A DNA stretch of 57,981 bases from Pedosphaera parvula Ellin514 (GCF_000172555.1 NZ_ABOX02000048.1:1-57981); one strand, 5' to 3'; counted from the stretch's first letter, positions 14,191 to 22,762 are shown. Notes: generated by a model not told the origin, from the sequence alone. Numbers and translations are program-made.

Positions 14191-15393
14191 TCAAGCCGTC
14201 AGCGCCGCATCCCAGTCCTTCCAAACCGGTTCGTAACCCAATCGACGAATCAATTCCGCCATTTCCTGCGGCGAACGTTCGTCTGCAATATCGAACTGGC
14301 CGGTCGCGTTAGTTGCTCGATTATTCGCTGGTGACCATTCACTCGCTCCGGCTGCTAATTCCACAATTCTTCCCCGCTCCGTATGATGAATTTTTTCCTT
14401 TCCAGCTCCCGTATATCCTCCCGGTTCCGTATGGCTGCCCGCACTGATCATCGTAACGCCCAGCGGAATCAACCCGTCCCGCAGTTTGGACGGTTCACGG
14501 GTCGAAAGCACCAATCCCACATCCGGCAGGAATAGGCGAAACGCACAAACCAATTGAACCAGTTCACGATCACTCAGGTGTGTGAGCGGCTGAAACTCAC
14601 CCGCACAAGGTCTTAGCCGTGGTAATGAAATAGTGACCTGCGATTTCCAGCACGTACGCAATAAATAGGCGGCATGTGCTGCCACGGAAATAGCTTCCAT
14701 CCGCCAGTCACTTAAACCATACAACGCTCCAATACCCAACCTGCGAAACCCCGCTGCATAAGCGCGCTCCGGGGTTTCCAATCGCCAATCAAAATTCCGT
14801 TTTGGTCCGGCTGTGTGCATATCATTATAGACTGCACGATCATAAGTCTCCTGATACACGACCAACCCATCCGCGCCAGCTTCCACAATGGGCCGATACT
14901 CCTCCGTTTCCATCGGGCCGACCTCAAGCGAGATGCTCGGAATTTCCTCGTGCAGCACTCGCACGCATTCAGCCATGTAACCATTGGAAACAAATTTGGG
15001 ATGTTCGCCCGCGACCAGTAAAATATTACGAAACCCCTGCTCCTTCAGCGCCCGTGCCTCACGCACCACCTCTTCAACCGATAAAGTCACGCGAAGAATG
15101 GCATTGTCCCGGGAGAACCCGCAGTATTTGCAATTATTGATGCACTCGTTGGAAAGATAAAGCGGCGCGAAAAGTCGAATGACTTTGCCAAAACGTTGCC
15201 GGGTGATTGCCTGTGAGCGATTGCAGAGGGATTCAAGTTCCTCGCCGCCAACAGGTGAAATCAGGTGTGTGAAATCAGTCAACGATAATTGACCTTTCAC
15301 CATGCTTTCACGCACCGCAGCGACAGCTGTGGAAAGCGCCCGCTTTACCAGGGCATCCAGGGGCAATGCGTTAAACTCAGCGACGAAACTCAT
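14191..15393 (-). CDS. thiH: 2-iminoacetate synthase ThiH (radical SAM)
   Basis: A 400-residue radical S-adenosylmethionine enzyme that cleaves tyrosine to dehydroglycine (2-iminoacetate) and p-cresol for the thiazole ring of thiamine. The cluster motif CINNCKYCGFSRDN has the CxxxCxxC spacing. The downstream block GFRNILLVAGEHPKFV and the substrate-binding region GIGALYGLSDWR are typical of ThiH and its biotin/thiamine-synthesis-associated (BATS) domain. The length matches the family. It lies 46 bp downstream of xylB and 27 bp upstream of the DUF2071 gene. ThiH normally works with ThiG and ThiS. ThiS is close by, but ThiG is absent from the window. Confidence 0.93.
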   Translation of the reverse strand: MSFVAEFNALPLDALVKRALSTAVAAVRESMVKGQLSLTDFTHLISPVGGEELESLCNRSQAITRQRFGKVIRLFAPLYLSNECINNCKYCGFSRDNAILRVTLSVEEVVREARALKEQGFRNILLVAGEHPKFVSNGYMAECVRVLHEEIPSISLEVGPMETEEYRPIVEAGADGLVVYQETYDRAVYNDMHTAGPKRNFDWRLETPERAYAAGFRRLGIGALYGLSDWRMEAISVAAHAAYLLRTCWKSQVTISLPRLRPCAGEFQPLTHLSDRELVQLVCAFRLFLPDVGLVLSTREPSKLRDGLIPLGVTMISAGSHTEPGGYTGAGKEKIHHTERGRIVELAAGASEWSPANNRATNATGQFDIADERSPQEMAELIRRLGYEPVWKDWDAALTA

Positions 15394-15439
15394 ACGACCA
15401 ACTTAGCAAATGCACCCACGTTGTCGAGCGGGTGCTATT

Positions 15440-16966
15440 TTACCGCGATACAAATCGCCGATGCTTCACAAATACATCACGCAGACTGGCAGACATTTCA
15501 TCCTGCAATTCCTGCAGTTGCCGATAAGTCTCCACGTTCTTGCTGTCTGGTAGAGCCGTCTCTTCCTTGTTTAATTCGATGAACTTGTCGGTGATCTCCT
15601 TGATCGTAATTTTTTCGCCCTGTTGCTGGCGCAGACACCAAAGCGCCTGTAACGCGGCACCGTATGCCGCACCTTCACTGACCTTGAGTGTGACCACTTC
15701 CGCATTGAAAATATCGGCCATGATTTGACGCCATACCTTCGACCTGGCACCGCCACCGGTCGCACGAATCTGGGTTGGTTTGACTCCCAACTCGGCCAGT
15801 CGCCGCAATCCATAGTTCATCCCCATGGTAACACCCTCCATGGCAGCGCGCGCCTGGTAGTCGAGATTATAAGTGCGCTGGCTTACTCCCATCAAAACGC
15901 CCGTCCCAGCTGGCACATTTGGCGTTCTTTCACCTTCAAGATAGGGCAGCAGAATCAATCCACCTGAACCAACCGGCACCCGCGAAATCATTGCTGAAAA
16001 TTTCTCATGATTCCAGCCTGCCGCATTGCGAACCAACTCGGTCGCGGTGGTTACGTTCATGGTGCATAGGAGCGGCAGCCAACGATTCGTGGAATCGCAG
16101 AAGGCAGCAATCTCTCCTTTGGGATCCACCACCGGCTTTTCCGCGCAGGCATAAATGGTGCCGCTGGTTCCAAAGCTCGCGGTAATAACGCCCGGGTTGA
16201 CATTACCAGTTCCGATGGCGCCCATCATATTGTCGCCCCCTCCGGCACTGACCAGCACGTCCGTGTTCAAGTCCAGCATCCGGGCGGTCGCCGATTGCAG
16301 TTTGCCAACCGGCGCATCACTGGAGCTGAGCGGCGGAAGCTTCCCCATTAACTCGGGATCAATCGCGTCAATGGCCGCTTGCGCCCATTTGCGTTTGCGC
16401 ACATCCAACAGCGCGGTGCCGCTCGCGTCGCCATATTCCATCGCCTTCTCACCCGTCAGCCAAAAATTCAGGTAATCGTGCGGCAAAAGCACTGTGGCCA
16501 GGCGTTGATAATTTTTTGGCTCATGATTTTTGAGCCATAATATTTTCGAAGCGGTAAACCCGGGCAGCACCGCATTCCCCAGCGTCTTGATCGTCGCCTT
16601 GGGGCCGCCAAGTTTTTCCGTAATTTCAGCGCACTCTGCCTCAGTGCTCGTGTCACACCAGAGCTTGGCCGGGCGAATCACTTCGCCCTTCTCATCCAGG
16701 GGCACAAACCCGTGCTGCTGCCCGCTGACGCCGATGGCTTTTACTTCGGCAGCCACCGCCTTGGCTGCCCGTAACGCCTGCCGGATCGCGCTCCCAGTGG
16801 CCTCACGCCAGGTATGCGGATGTTGCTCCTTCGCGCCAGGCGGAAGGTTGGGCAGCAAATCATACGCCTGGGCAGCCGAGGCCAGGACTTTGCCGTTCTG
16901 TGCATCCACCACCAATACCTTGGTGGATTGCGTTCCACTATCAACACCGATCAAAAGCGTTCTCAT
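15440..16966 (-). CDS. xylB: Xylulokinase
   Basis: A 508-residue FGGY-family sugar kinase that phosphorylates D-xylulose to xylulose-5-phosphate. The N-terminal phosphate loop is LLIGVDSGTQSTKVLVVD. The catalytic-base region is IGVSGQQHGFVPLDE, and the WCDTST motif is typical of xylulokinase. The C-terminal ATP-binding block IRATGGGARSKVWRQIMAD and GAAYGAALQA complete the fold. I placed the start at the ATG at 16966, which begins the kinase fold directly; the frame is open further to 17092, but that region is a repeat. No xylA lies in the window, and the thiamine genes follow on the same strand, which may reflect only convenient co-transcription. Confidence 0.92.
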   Translation of the reverse strand: MRTLLIGVDSGTQSTKVLVVDAQNGKVLASAAQAYDLLPNLPPGAKEQHPHTWREATGSAIRQALRAAKAVAAEVKAIGVSGQQHGFVPLDEKGEVIRPAKLWCDTSTEAECAEITEKLGGPKATIKTLGNAVLPGFTASKILWLKNHEPKNYQRLATVLLPHDYLNFWLTGEKAMEYGDASGTALLDVRKRKWAQAAIDAIDPELMGKLPPLSSSDAPVGKLQSATARMLDLNTDVLVSAGGGDNMMGAIGTGNVNPGVITASFGTSGTIYACAEKPVVDPKGEIAAFCDSTNRWLPLLCTMNVTTATELVRNAAGWNHEKFSAMISRVPVGSGGLILLPYLEGERTPNVPAGTGVLMGVSQRTYNLDYQARAAMEGVTMGMNYGLRRLAELGVKPTQIRATGGGARSKVWRQIMADIFNAEVVTLKVSEGAAYGAALQALWCLRQQQGEKITIKEITDKFIELNKEETALPDSKNVETYRQLQELQDEMSASLRDVFVKHRRFVSR

Positions 16967-17037
16967 AGGCAAGGTAATAGAAAAACAGACTGCCACTGAT
17001 ATGTGAAGCATTAAACCCGTGCGAAAAGTTGATTCTA

Positions 17038-17255
17038 TACCGAATGCCGAAAGAAATTTCCGAATGGCAGGAGGGATTTTGATTTGAGGCAAGGCCTACA
17101 GCGCCACCTCAAACCAAAAGCACCTGCTCCCAATGACTAATGAATTTCCCCGTCCCCAAGCCCATGACTCATCAGTCTCCACTTTCTGCAGACTTATTTT
17201 CTGCCTTCCTTCCGGTTCTTTTCCCCATTTCGGAAATTAATTTTGGCATTCGGTA
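17038..17255. repeat. 218-bp element with 28-bp inverted ends
   Basis: The ends TACCGAATGCCGAAAGAAAT.. (17038-17065) and its inverse at 17228-17255 match at 24 of 28 positions. Inside, TTTTGATTTGAGG (from about 17077) can pair with CCTCAAACCAAAA near 17110-17125. The first 55 bp recur at 28730-28784 with 53 of 55 matching. No clear target-site duplication is visible. It separates xylB from the divergent small membrane-protein gene, so it may carry promoter or regulatory function. It has no coding capacity. Confidence 0.8.
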
Positions 17256-17324
17256 AAACTCACCTTTTCTTCGGCGGCAACGTGGCGCTTGGCCAAAAAC
17301 TGTGGAACAGATACTCTTCTCGAC

Positions 17325-17615
17325 ATGAGAACAAAGCTGCGCGTGTTTGCGCTAATCCTCACCTTGATAATTTTGGCTTTCTGGTTTTTCGGCGGACCGA
17401 ATCTCGGCTGGACGAAAACCTCGGTTGCCCACAAGGAGAAAGATCCCGTTACCGAACTCGAGAAGATTGTTTACGAAAAACAATTCGTGCCGGGAATGGA
17501 TTTTTTGTTTGGTGGACTGGCATTTGCCGCGGTGCTCAGTGCCAGCTCATTTTTCTTTAAAAAGAAACCCGCACTGACGAACGAACACGGTCGCGAATGC
17601 AGTTGCCCGCATTAA
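17325..17615 (+). CDS. Small two-span membrane protein, unknown function
   Basis: A 96-residue protein with an N-terminal hydrophobic segment (LRVFALILTLIILAFWFFGG) and a second one near residues 60-80 (FGGLAFAAVLSASSFFF). A polar loop of about 25 residues lies between them (KTSVAHKEKDPVTELEK). The tail is charged and ends in HGRECSCPH, with two Cys and two His that could bind metal. I used the ATG at 17325, since the in-frame sequence from 17289 shows no signal-like character. No function is assigned. It lies downstream of the 218-bp repeat and upstream of yceI (145-bp gap). Confidence 0.65.
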   Translation: MRTKLRVFALILTLIILAFWFFGGPNLGWTKTSVAHKEKDPVTELEKIVYEKQFVPGMDFLFGGLAFAAVLSASSFFFKKKPALTNEHGRECSCPH

Positions 17616-17760
17616 ACCCATTCCGTGCCTGCCCGGAAGGAATGACCCGGAAATCCAACAGTCTTTGTTTCATCCGCATTCCCGCAGTCGGCAGCCACAT
17701 CCTGATTTTCACGAGAAAAAATAAGTGCTTTCTAAGGAGTAACTTGATAAGCTTCAATGT

Positions 17761-18369
17761 ATGAAGAAATCTGCGCTCATCATCACTCTGGCCTGCCTCC
17801 AATTCGGGGCATTTGCCGCTCCGCAGGAATTTGATTTCAAGGATCCTAAAGGGGTTAACAACGTCGTGTTTAAGACCGATGCCCCCTTGGAATCCATCAA
17901 CGGCACAGCCAGCGGCATCTCTGGCACCGTTTCTTTCGATCCCGAAAAACAAGACACTCTTAATGGCAAAATTATTGTGGAATCAGCCTCGTTGCATGTT
18001 CCCAATCCCACAATGAAAGGGCATCTTCATAGTGACAAATGGCTGGATGTCGCCAAATATCCTCAAATTACTTTTGAAACCATCAGCCTCGAAAACGTAA
18101 AGACTGCCGGCAATGTAACCACGGCGGATGTGACCGGCACCTTGACGATCAAAGGAGTCTCCAAAAAAATAGCTGCCCCAGTCAAACTTACCTACCTCAA
18201 GGACAAACTGAAAGATCGCTTCCCCAACCTAAAAGGTGACCTCCTGGTGATTCGATCAACATTCACCGTCAAGCGAAGCGATTTTGGCATTAACAAGGGC
18301 AATCTCGAGGATAAAGTTTCTGACGATATTGAACTCAACCTTAGCCTGGCTGGTCAGGCCCCTCGTTAA
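17761..18369 (+). CDS. YceI family periplasmic protein
   Basis: A 202-residue secreted protein of the YceI family, whose members have a lipocalin-like beta barrel that binds isoprenoid lipids. A signal peptide (ALIITLACLQFGAFA) is followed by the barrel. Typical elements are SGISGTVSFDPEK, MKGHLHSDKWLDVAKYPQIT and VTGTLTIKGVSKKI, the family's core motifs. The length matches. AAGGAG lies about 20 bp before the ATG at 17761, too far for standard initiation, so the start context is weak. The apaG-like gene follows 15 bp later on the same strand and is probably co-transcribed. Confidence 0.9.
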   Translation: MKKSALIITLACLQFGAFAAPQEFDFKDPKGVNNVVFKTDAPLESINGTASGISGTVSFDPEKQDTLNGKIIVESASLHVPNPTMKGHLHSDKWLDVAKYPQITFETISLENVKTAGNVTTADVTGTLTIKGVSKKIAAPVKLTYLKDKLKDRFPNLKGDLLVIRSTFTVKRSDFGINKGNLEDKVSDDIELNLSLAGQAPR

Positions 18370-18384
18370 ACTGAATATTTTTTA

Positions 18385-18801
18385 GTGAAGGATAGAGCAA
18401 AGTTCATTGAACCTGCCGGGCTACGGGTAACCGTGGATAAGGTAATGTTTTACCCGGAAGCTGAAACTCCACCTGACCGCCCCTATTGCTTTGTTTATTA
18501 CATCAGTATCCATAACGAGACTGACATTCCAGTCACCATCAAGGGCCGAAAGTGGGTCGTAACTAATGAGCGTGGCGAGATTACTGCCGTCGAAGGAGAA
18601 GGCGTGGTGGGGCAAACACCAACCATAGATCCTGGAAACTCATTTGATTATAACAGTTTTCATTTGCTTGATACCACCTCAGCAATAGCTGAAGGCAGCT
18701 ACTTGGGCGTGGATGCTGCCGGCTGCCACGTGATTACGCGGATTCCCAAATTTGAAATGAGAGTTCCGTCCACCGGTAGTTTATTACGGAAAAGAGGTTA
18801 A
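18385..18801 (+). CDS. apaG: ApaG domain protein
   Basis: A 138-residue ApaG-domain protein with a fibronectin-like beta sandwich. The glycine motif [12 protein letters not shown] followed by [10 protein letters not shown] is the family signature, and [20 protein letters not shown] matches the early strands. ApaG has been linked to cobalt/magnesium efflux and diadenosine phosphate levels, but its biochemical role is not established. The start is a GTG at 18385, 15 bp after the yceI stop, without an evident Shine-Dalgarno site. Its last codons overlap the tail of infA on the other strand by 4 bp. Confidence 0.87.
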   Translation: MKDRAKFIEPAGLRVTVDKVMFYPEAETPPDRPYCFVYYISIHNETDIPVTIKGRKWVVTNERGEITAVEGEGVVGQTPTIDPGNSFDYNSFHLLDTTSAIAEGSYLGVDAAGCHVITRIPKFEMRVPSTGSLLRKRG

Positions 18802-19016
18802 GTGTGGCGGAAGGTGATGCGTGCTTTGGCCAGATCATAAGGAGACATCTGGACATTCACTCTATCTCCAACACTTATCCGGATGAAGTTTTTGCGCATC
18901 TTGCCGGAAATGTGAGCCAAAACTTCATGTCCGTTAGGCAGCGCAACACGGAACATGGTGCCGGGTAATACCTGAGTTACGGCACCGGTAACTTCAATTG
19001 GTTCTTCTTTAGCCAA
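18798..19016 (-). CDS. infA: Translation initiation factor IF-1
   Basis: A 72-residue IF-1, an OB-fold protein that occupies the ribosomal A site during initiation. The sequence is typical: [18 protein letters not shown], then [17 protein letters not shown] and [12 protein letters not shown]. The start codon is TTG at 19016, preceded by AAGAGGATCAC, so the ribosome site is good but the codon is rare. Downstream it overlaps apaG tail to tail. Verrucomicrobia often carry infA away from the ribosomal operon, and that is the case here. It appears monocistronic. Confidence 0.95.
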   Translation of the reverse strand: MAKEEPIEVTGAVTQVLPGTMFRVALPNGHEVLAHISGKMRKNFIRISVGDRVNVQMSPYDLAKARITFRHT

Positions 19017-19237
19017 GTGATCCTCTTATTCAATGATTTGTTTGGGCCCGATTCTGGCACCGACAAATAATTACAAGACTTGGGACATTGCAATTTTCAG
19101 ATACCAAAATCAAGCATCTTTTGTTTCAATCGGACGCATGCGAAGTTTTCATTTTAGGTAATTTCTGAATCTTTCCCGCCCCAAGCTGTCAAAAACGCAT
19201 TGGACAACCATCATAGACTGATTAGACTCACCGAAAT

Positions 19238-19534
19238 ATGAAAAACAACCAATTCGCGGCTGTGCTTGCCGGGCTGTTGCTGGTAAGTACGCTGATAACG
19301 TGCTTTCAGATCTTTCGATACACATTCGCAGTCATAAAAGCCCGTTCCCTGCAGCCAAGGTTGATAGCGGTTAATAGCTCCCGCAACCTGGTTCAATCTC
19401 TGATCAATGACACACTGGAGTATAGCAAAAGAAATCCCAACCCGGATATGAATCACCTCTTGCAGCAGGTTTTCCCGGAAGGCCATCCTACCCTCGGCAC
19501 ATCCACCACCCCTTCCAAACCTGCAACCAAATAG
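19238..19534 (+). CDS. Single-span membrane protein, unknown function (pair member 1)
   Basis: A 98-residue protein with one N-terminal membrane segment (FAAVLAGLLLVSTLITCFQIF) and a soluble C-terminal part that is helical (SRNLVQSLINDTLEYSKRNPNPDMNHLLQQVFP) and ends in a Ser/Thr/Pro tail. No family is recognised. The next gene starts 4 bp after its stop and has the same architecture, including a YSK..NP/YSKAHPDF-like segment, so the two are likely paralogues or partners. Both are probably inner-membrane anchored with the bulk outside the cytoplasm. Confidence 0.7.
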   Translation: MKNNQFAAVLAGLLLVSTLITCFQIFRYTFAVIKARSLQPRLIAVNSSRNLVQSLINDTLEYSKRNPNPDMNHLLQQVFPEGHPTLGTSTTPSKPATK

Positions 19535-19537
19535 CTC

Positions 19538-19894
19538 ATGAACGAAACCAATCCTCAAGCGTCGGCCGACTCTGCTCTTAATGATCTGCAGGCACAAGTT
19601 CGTTCTTTACGGCTGCTGCTTATCACCACCCTGGCTCTCGTTTTCATATTCAGTGCCGGTGTAAATCTTTACCTCACTCATCAATCAAAGATGGCCAAGG
19701 CTCAGGCTGATGAGGCTGAAAAGGTCATCGCTCAATTTAACGGCTTTGGAGCTCCTTGGGCCAATGACTTTTGGAACAGGTTGCTTGCTTATTCAAAGGC
19801 ACATCCCGATTTCAATCCCGTCATAGAGAAGTACCGCCCATACATCACTGCTCCTCCTCAGGCCGGCACAACTGGCGTTGCCCCTAAGAAGTAA
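19538..19894 (+). CDS. Single-span membrane protein, unknown function (pair member 2)
   Basis: A 118-residue protein. A short acidic N-terminus precedes one membrane segment (LLLITTLALVFIFSAGVNLYL). A helical part with coiled-coil character (KMAKAQADEAEKVIAQFNGF) follows, then a RLLAYSKAHPDFNPVIEKY segment resembling the EYSKRNPNPDMNHLL segment of its neighbour. It begins 4 bp after that gene and is surely co-transcribed. The tail is Pro/Gly/Thr-rich (PPQAGTTGVAPKK). No function can be proposed. Confidence 0.7.
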   Translation: MNETNPQASADSALNDLQAQVRSLRLLLITTLALVFIFSAGVNLYLTHQSKMAKAQADEAEKVIAQFNGFGAPWANDFWNRLLAYSKAHPDFNPVIEKYRPYITAPPQAGTTGVAPKK

Positions 19895-19932
19895 TATTCT
19901 CCTTCAAATTTTCTCGCTGGATGCGGCACAGC

Positions 19933-20349
19933 CTAGTGCTGCATCTGGCTGGGCGCGGATTTTAAGTCAGCGCCACAAGTCGAACAAAAATTGGATTTGG
20001 GAGCGCATACAGCTTCGCATTCGGAACATTGCAGGTGTGCCTCCGCATGACGTCGCTGGATGATCAAATTCCGAATATACGGAATCCAGGTGAAGGCATA
20101 GGCAAAAATAAACACTGAGTCGTGCTGATAAAAAAGCGCGTAGGAGAGCAACAGCAGGGAACCAGTCAAACTCAACCACCAGAAAGCAGCTGGCACGACC
20201 ACTTGTTTGCGTTTTTCAGTGGCATACCACTGCACCACGAACCGGGTGGAGAAAATAGCATTTCCCATCCAGCCAATACATTTCCAAACACTCCAGTCGA
20301 TTCCCAGAAAATGTCCGTTATGCCATAGCAGGTGCTCAAGCGAATCCAT
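19933..20349 (-). CDS. LAB_N domain membrane protein with C-terminal zinc ribbon
   Basis: A 138-residue membrane protein matching the lipid A biosynthesis N-terminal domain (LAB_N): KCIGWMGNAIFSTRFVVQWYATEKRKQ and then three hydrophobic segments with PAAFWWLSLTGSLLLLSYAL. LAB_N proteins are small, SemiSWEET-like in topology, and often sit next to glycosyltransferases. The C-terminal 35 residues carry CSECEAVC...NFCSTCG, a zinc-ribbon (CxxC...CxxC) appendage that LAB_N proteins usually lack. I chose the ATG at 20349 because AAGGGA precedes it; the frame is open to 20379. It is the last gene of an operon with the TlpA-like protein (58-bp gap). Confidence 0.82.
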   Translation of the reverse strand: MDSLEHLLWHNGHFLGIDWSVWKCIGWMGNAIFSTRFVVQWYATEKRKQVVVPAAFWWLSLTGSLLLLSYALFYQHDSVFIFAYAFTWIPYIRNLIIQRRHAEAHLQCSECEAVCAPKSNFCSTCGADLKSAPSQMQH

Positions 20350-20407
20350 AGTACAATCCCTTGGATTAAGCCCGAGCAAACTCGATCATACAAACCATTT
20401 CGTCACC

Positions 20408-21592
20408 CTACTCCGCCAGCAATTTCTCAACCGTGCCCTCCAGATCCCCTCTGGCATTTACACTCTGCAAATTACCGCGCTTATCCACCAGCCACATCGC
20501 CGGAATTCCACGGATTCCATATTGCTGGGCAAATTTATTTTCCCATCCCTTGCCATCAAAATACTGAGGCCATGGCAATTCCTTTTCCTTTACAAATTTT
20601 TCCAGACTTTCCTGTTCTTGATCCAGGCTGATGCCTACGACTTCAAAACCCTTTGGATGAAATTTTTCGTAAACCTCCTTCACGTGGGGGATTTCTGCCA
20701 CGCACGGCCCGCACCATGTAGCCCAGAAATCCACCAGCACAACCTTGCCCTGCATCTGTGACAAATCAACTTTGCGGCCATCAATCGCGGTGAACTTGAT
20801 CTCCACCGGCTTCCCTAACCGGTCCAACTGCTTCAACTTGTCCATCGCCTCATTTCTAAACTGCTCCGGTGCCGCTTCATTCGCGGCAATCTCCTGCAAA
20901 ACTGCTTTTGCTTTCTCCCCCTGTTCCATCTGCGAGGCTATCATCAGCAACTCGAAACCAATTTGATGCTTCGGATATTCCTTCAGTAGTTCATGGGCCT
21001 TTGCCTCCAATTGATTCAAAGTTCCAGGCAAACCGTTCACCAATTTTTGGATCTCTGGCAGTTGCTTCCTGACTTCCTGATCTTCGGGCGATAACTCTTT
21101 TTGCGTTGCAGGGCTCTCAACTGCCAAAATCGTTTTGTCTAACTTATCCAATCTCGCCACCTGATTCGTGTCGCCAAATCTTTTCGCCGCGATGCTCAGC
21201 AACATAACTTCCTTCTTTTTGGCTTCGTCAGCTTTTGGATGATTCGGATACTTCGTATAAAAGTCCCTCGCCTTGTCTGCGCCCTGAGTCAGCAATGGCA
21301 CAAAAAACGCCTGCTGTTCTTCCAATGTTGGCTGCTTCTGCTGCCATTCAACTGGAATCATCGGCGATTGCGATGCCTTCATCACTTCCTTCCACCCCTT
21401 GTCCGCTTCTGGATTATTAGTCATTGCGACGGAATTCGTCGCCTGGATCGAGTTCACGGTGTCAACTGCCACGATCCCAGGGCTCTTGATAACCACGTCC
21501 TCGGCAAACACGCTCGCATCATAAAACCCATGCCAACCAATCAAAGCCACCACCGTCGCGCACCAACGAGAAAAGTATTTAATTGTCATCAT
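20408..21592 (-). CDS. TlpA-like thioredoxin-domain protein with helical N-terminal region
   Basis: A 394-residue exported protein. A signal peptide (residues ~1-30) is followed by a long alpha-helical region (to about residue 250). It resembles tandem helical-hairpin repeats (PTLEEQQAFFVPLLTQG, AKAVLQEIAANEAAPEQF). The C-terminal ~140 residues are a redoxin/thioredoxin of TlpA type, with VVLVDFWATWCGPCVAEIP carrying the WCGPC active site and GIRGIPAMWLVDKRGN, the cis-Pro loop. The role is presumably periplasmic thiol-disulfide reduction. The fused helical part may bind partners. It starts 15 bp after the Fe-S-like gene and is followed by the LAB_N gene. Confidence 0.88.
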   Translation of the reverse strand: MMTIKYFSRWCATVVALIGWHGFYDASVFAEDVVIKSPGIVAVDTVNSIQATNSVAMTNNPEADKGWKEVMKASQSPMIPVEWQQKQPTLEEQQAFFVPLLTQGADKARDFYTKYPNHPKADEAKKKEVMLLSIAAKRFGDTNQVARLDKLDKTILAVESPATQKELSPEDQEVRKQLPEIQKLVNGLPGTLNQLEAKAHELLKEYPKHQIGFELLMIASQMEQGEKAKAVLQEIAANEAAPEQFRNEAMDKLKQLDRLGKPVEIKFTAIDGRKVDLSQMQGKVVLVDFWATWCGPCVAEIPHVKEVYEKFHPKGFEVVGISLDQEQESLEKFVKEKELPWPQYFDGKGWENKFAQQYGIRGIPAMWLVDKRGNLQSVNARGDLEGTVEKLLAE

Positions 21593-21607
21593 AAGATTAC
21601 CCGCAAG

Positions 21608-22399
21608 TTATACGTCGTTATCCCTGTTTGTAAGGGTCAACAGCGGCTTCAATTTCTCCAACACCAATTGAATTCTTCGTGGATTATTGGCAGCCCCCAC
21701 ATCCCCTTCCCGCAAAGATGCATCCGTCTGGTTCACCCCTTCCTTTAAAACCGCCTCCAGTGTCTTCACTTCGTCTGGAGCCAAATCCCACCGCAGCTTC
21801 TCTTGTTGTTCCATTCGCATCGCCTTACGCGCAAACTCCATGAATACCGCGCACGGCTCCAGGCATGGAATCAAACTTTTTGTCTCCACTGAATCTGCCC
21901 CCAATCCGGCCACTGTCCAAAGGCGTTGCTTTAAGCAAAACTTCCGGTTGCAACAAGCCTCGATCACCCGCCCGGCCTGTGCGTCATTCAACATGGCCGT
22001 TATCCGATACATCCCCGACTGTCGCCCCGTGAACTCCCGAAAATCTGTCACCGATGGATTCCCTGCTCTCACGGCATGCCAATCCGCGATCGCTCCCGGA
22101 TAAAATGCATCCAGCGCCATGCCCAACCCCTCAGCATCCGCGACGACCAATCTCCATCCACGCTTCAAGTTCGGCGCGGATTTTAAGGGCCTGAATGCTC
22201 CTGCCTCTGTATGTTGCGCCCAGCTTCTAACCTCAGGCAACCTAAGCTCTCTCAAGGATTCCGCCAGTTGTTCCCGATCCTCCACGTGCCTGAGATGGTA
22301 GTTGCCATCACTGCGACGAATCAGCACCTGGGCGAAAACCAACTCAGTGCCAATCTGGGCAATAAAATGCTTTAAAGCAGGATTTTCCAAGTCAGCCAT
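21608..22399 (-). CDS. DR2241-like 4Fe-4S protein (putative)
   Basis: A 263-residue protein. The distinctive part is a cysteine pattern near residues 160-200: ACCNRKFCLKQRLW and then IPCLEPCAVFMEFARKAM. This matches my recollection of the 4Fe-4S domain of the DR2241 family, often fused to CbiX-type chelatases, although no CbiX domain is seen here. The N-terminal half has two-domain alpha/beta character (LPEVRSWAQHTEAGAFRPLKSAPNL). I used the ATG at 22399, which begins MADLENPALKHF; upstream frame to 22444 has no support. It is the first gene of a three-gene group with a thioredoxin and a LAB_N protein, which fits a role with redox or metal cofactors but does not show it. Confidence 0.6.
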   Translation of the reverse strand: MADLENPALKHFIAQIGTELVFAQVLIRRSDGNYHLRHVEDREQLAESLRELRLPEVRSWAQHTEAGAFRPLKSAPNLKRGWRLVVADAEGLGMALDAFYPGAIADWHAVRAGNPSVTDFREFTGRQSGMYRITAMLNDAQAGRVIEACCNRKFCLKQRLWTVAGLGADSVETKSLIPCLEPCAVFMEFARKAMRMEQQEKLRWDLAPDEVKTLEAVLKEGVNQTDASLREGDVGAANNPRRIQLVLEKLKPLLTLTNRDNDV

Positions 22400-22762
22400 T
22401 ACGCTCAAAGTAGACCAAATTCCAAATTTGGAAACCCCAAACAACTTCCTCCCATTTCAATAAGCCATAAACTCTTATTTCCATCTGCATTCCCCGGCCT
22501 CAAACCCGCAATACCCTCTCGATACGCGCTCTTAGCTGCCGAACTTTATTCCTCCCCAACTCGAAAATCTGCCACGTTGAAGGAAAACTAAACTATTTGT
22601 TGGAATTTCAGGCTTGAAGAAATATCGCTTATTCGAGGTAAAGCCCTGCTCCGCAATCGGATCACGCTGCCATCCCGCAAATCCAGCCTCACCGGGAAAA
22701 GCTCGATATTCTCCCCTCGCTTCCACCTTCCCTCACCCTAACAGTTCATGGCGGGTTTCGGT
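22400..22762. other. Intergenic region, no gene seen
   Basis: This stretch lies upstream of the DR2241-like gene and downstream of the response-regulator gene, both on the minus strand. Short open frames exist, but none shows a signal peptide, motif or ribosome site. No hairpin terminator of note was found. It presumably carries the promoter of the DR2241-like operon. Confidence 0.5.

Noticed and set aside
16969-17092. N-terminal extension of xylulokinase
   Set aside because: It contains part of the 218-bp repeat, and the kinase fold begins at the internal ATG at 16966.
17243-17560. Plus-strand frame overlapping the small membrane-protein gene
   Set aside because: It overlaps the better frame at 17325, which has two hydrophobic segments and a sensible start.
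22532-22726. Short minus-strand frame upstream of the DR2241-like gene
   Set aside because: No signal, motif or ribosome site, and codon use looks random.
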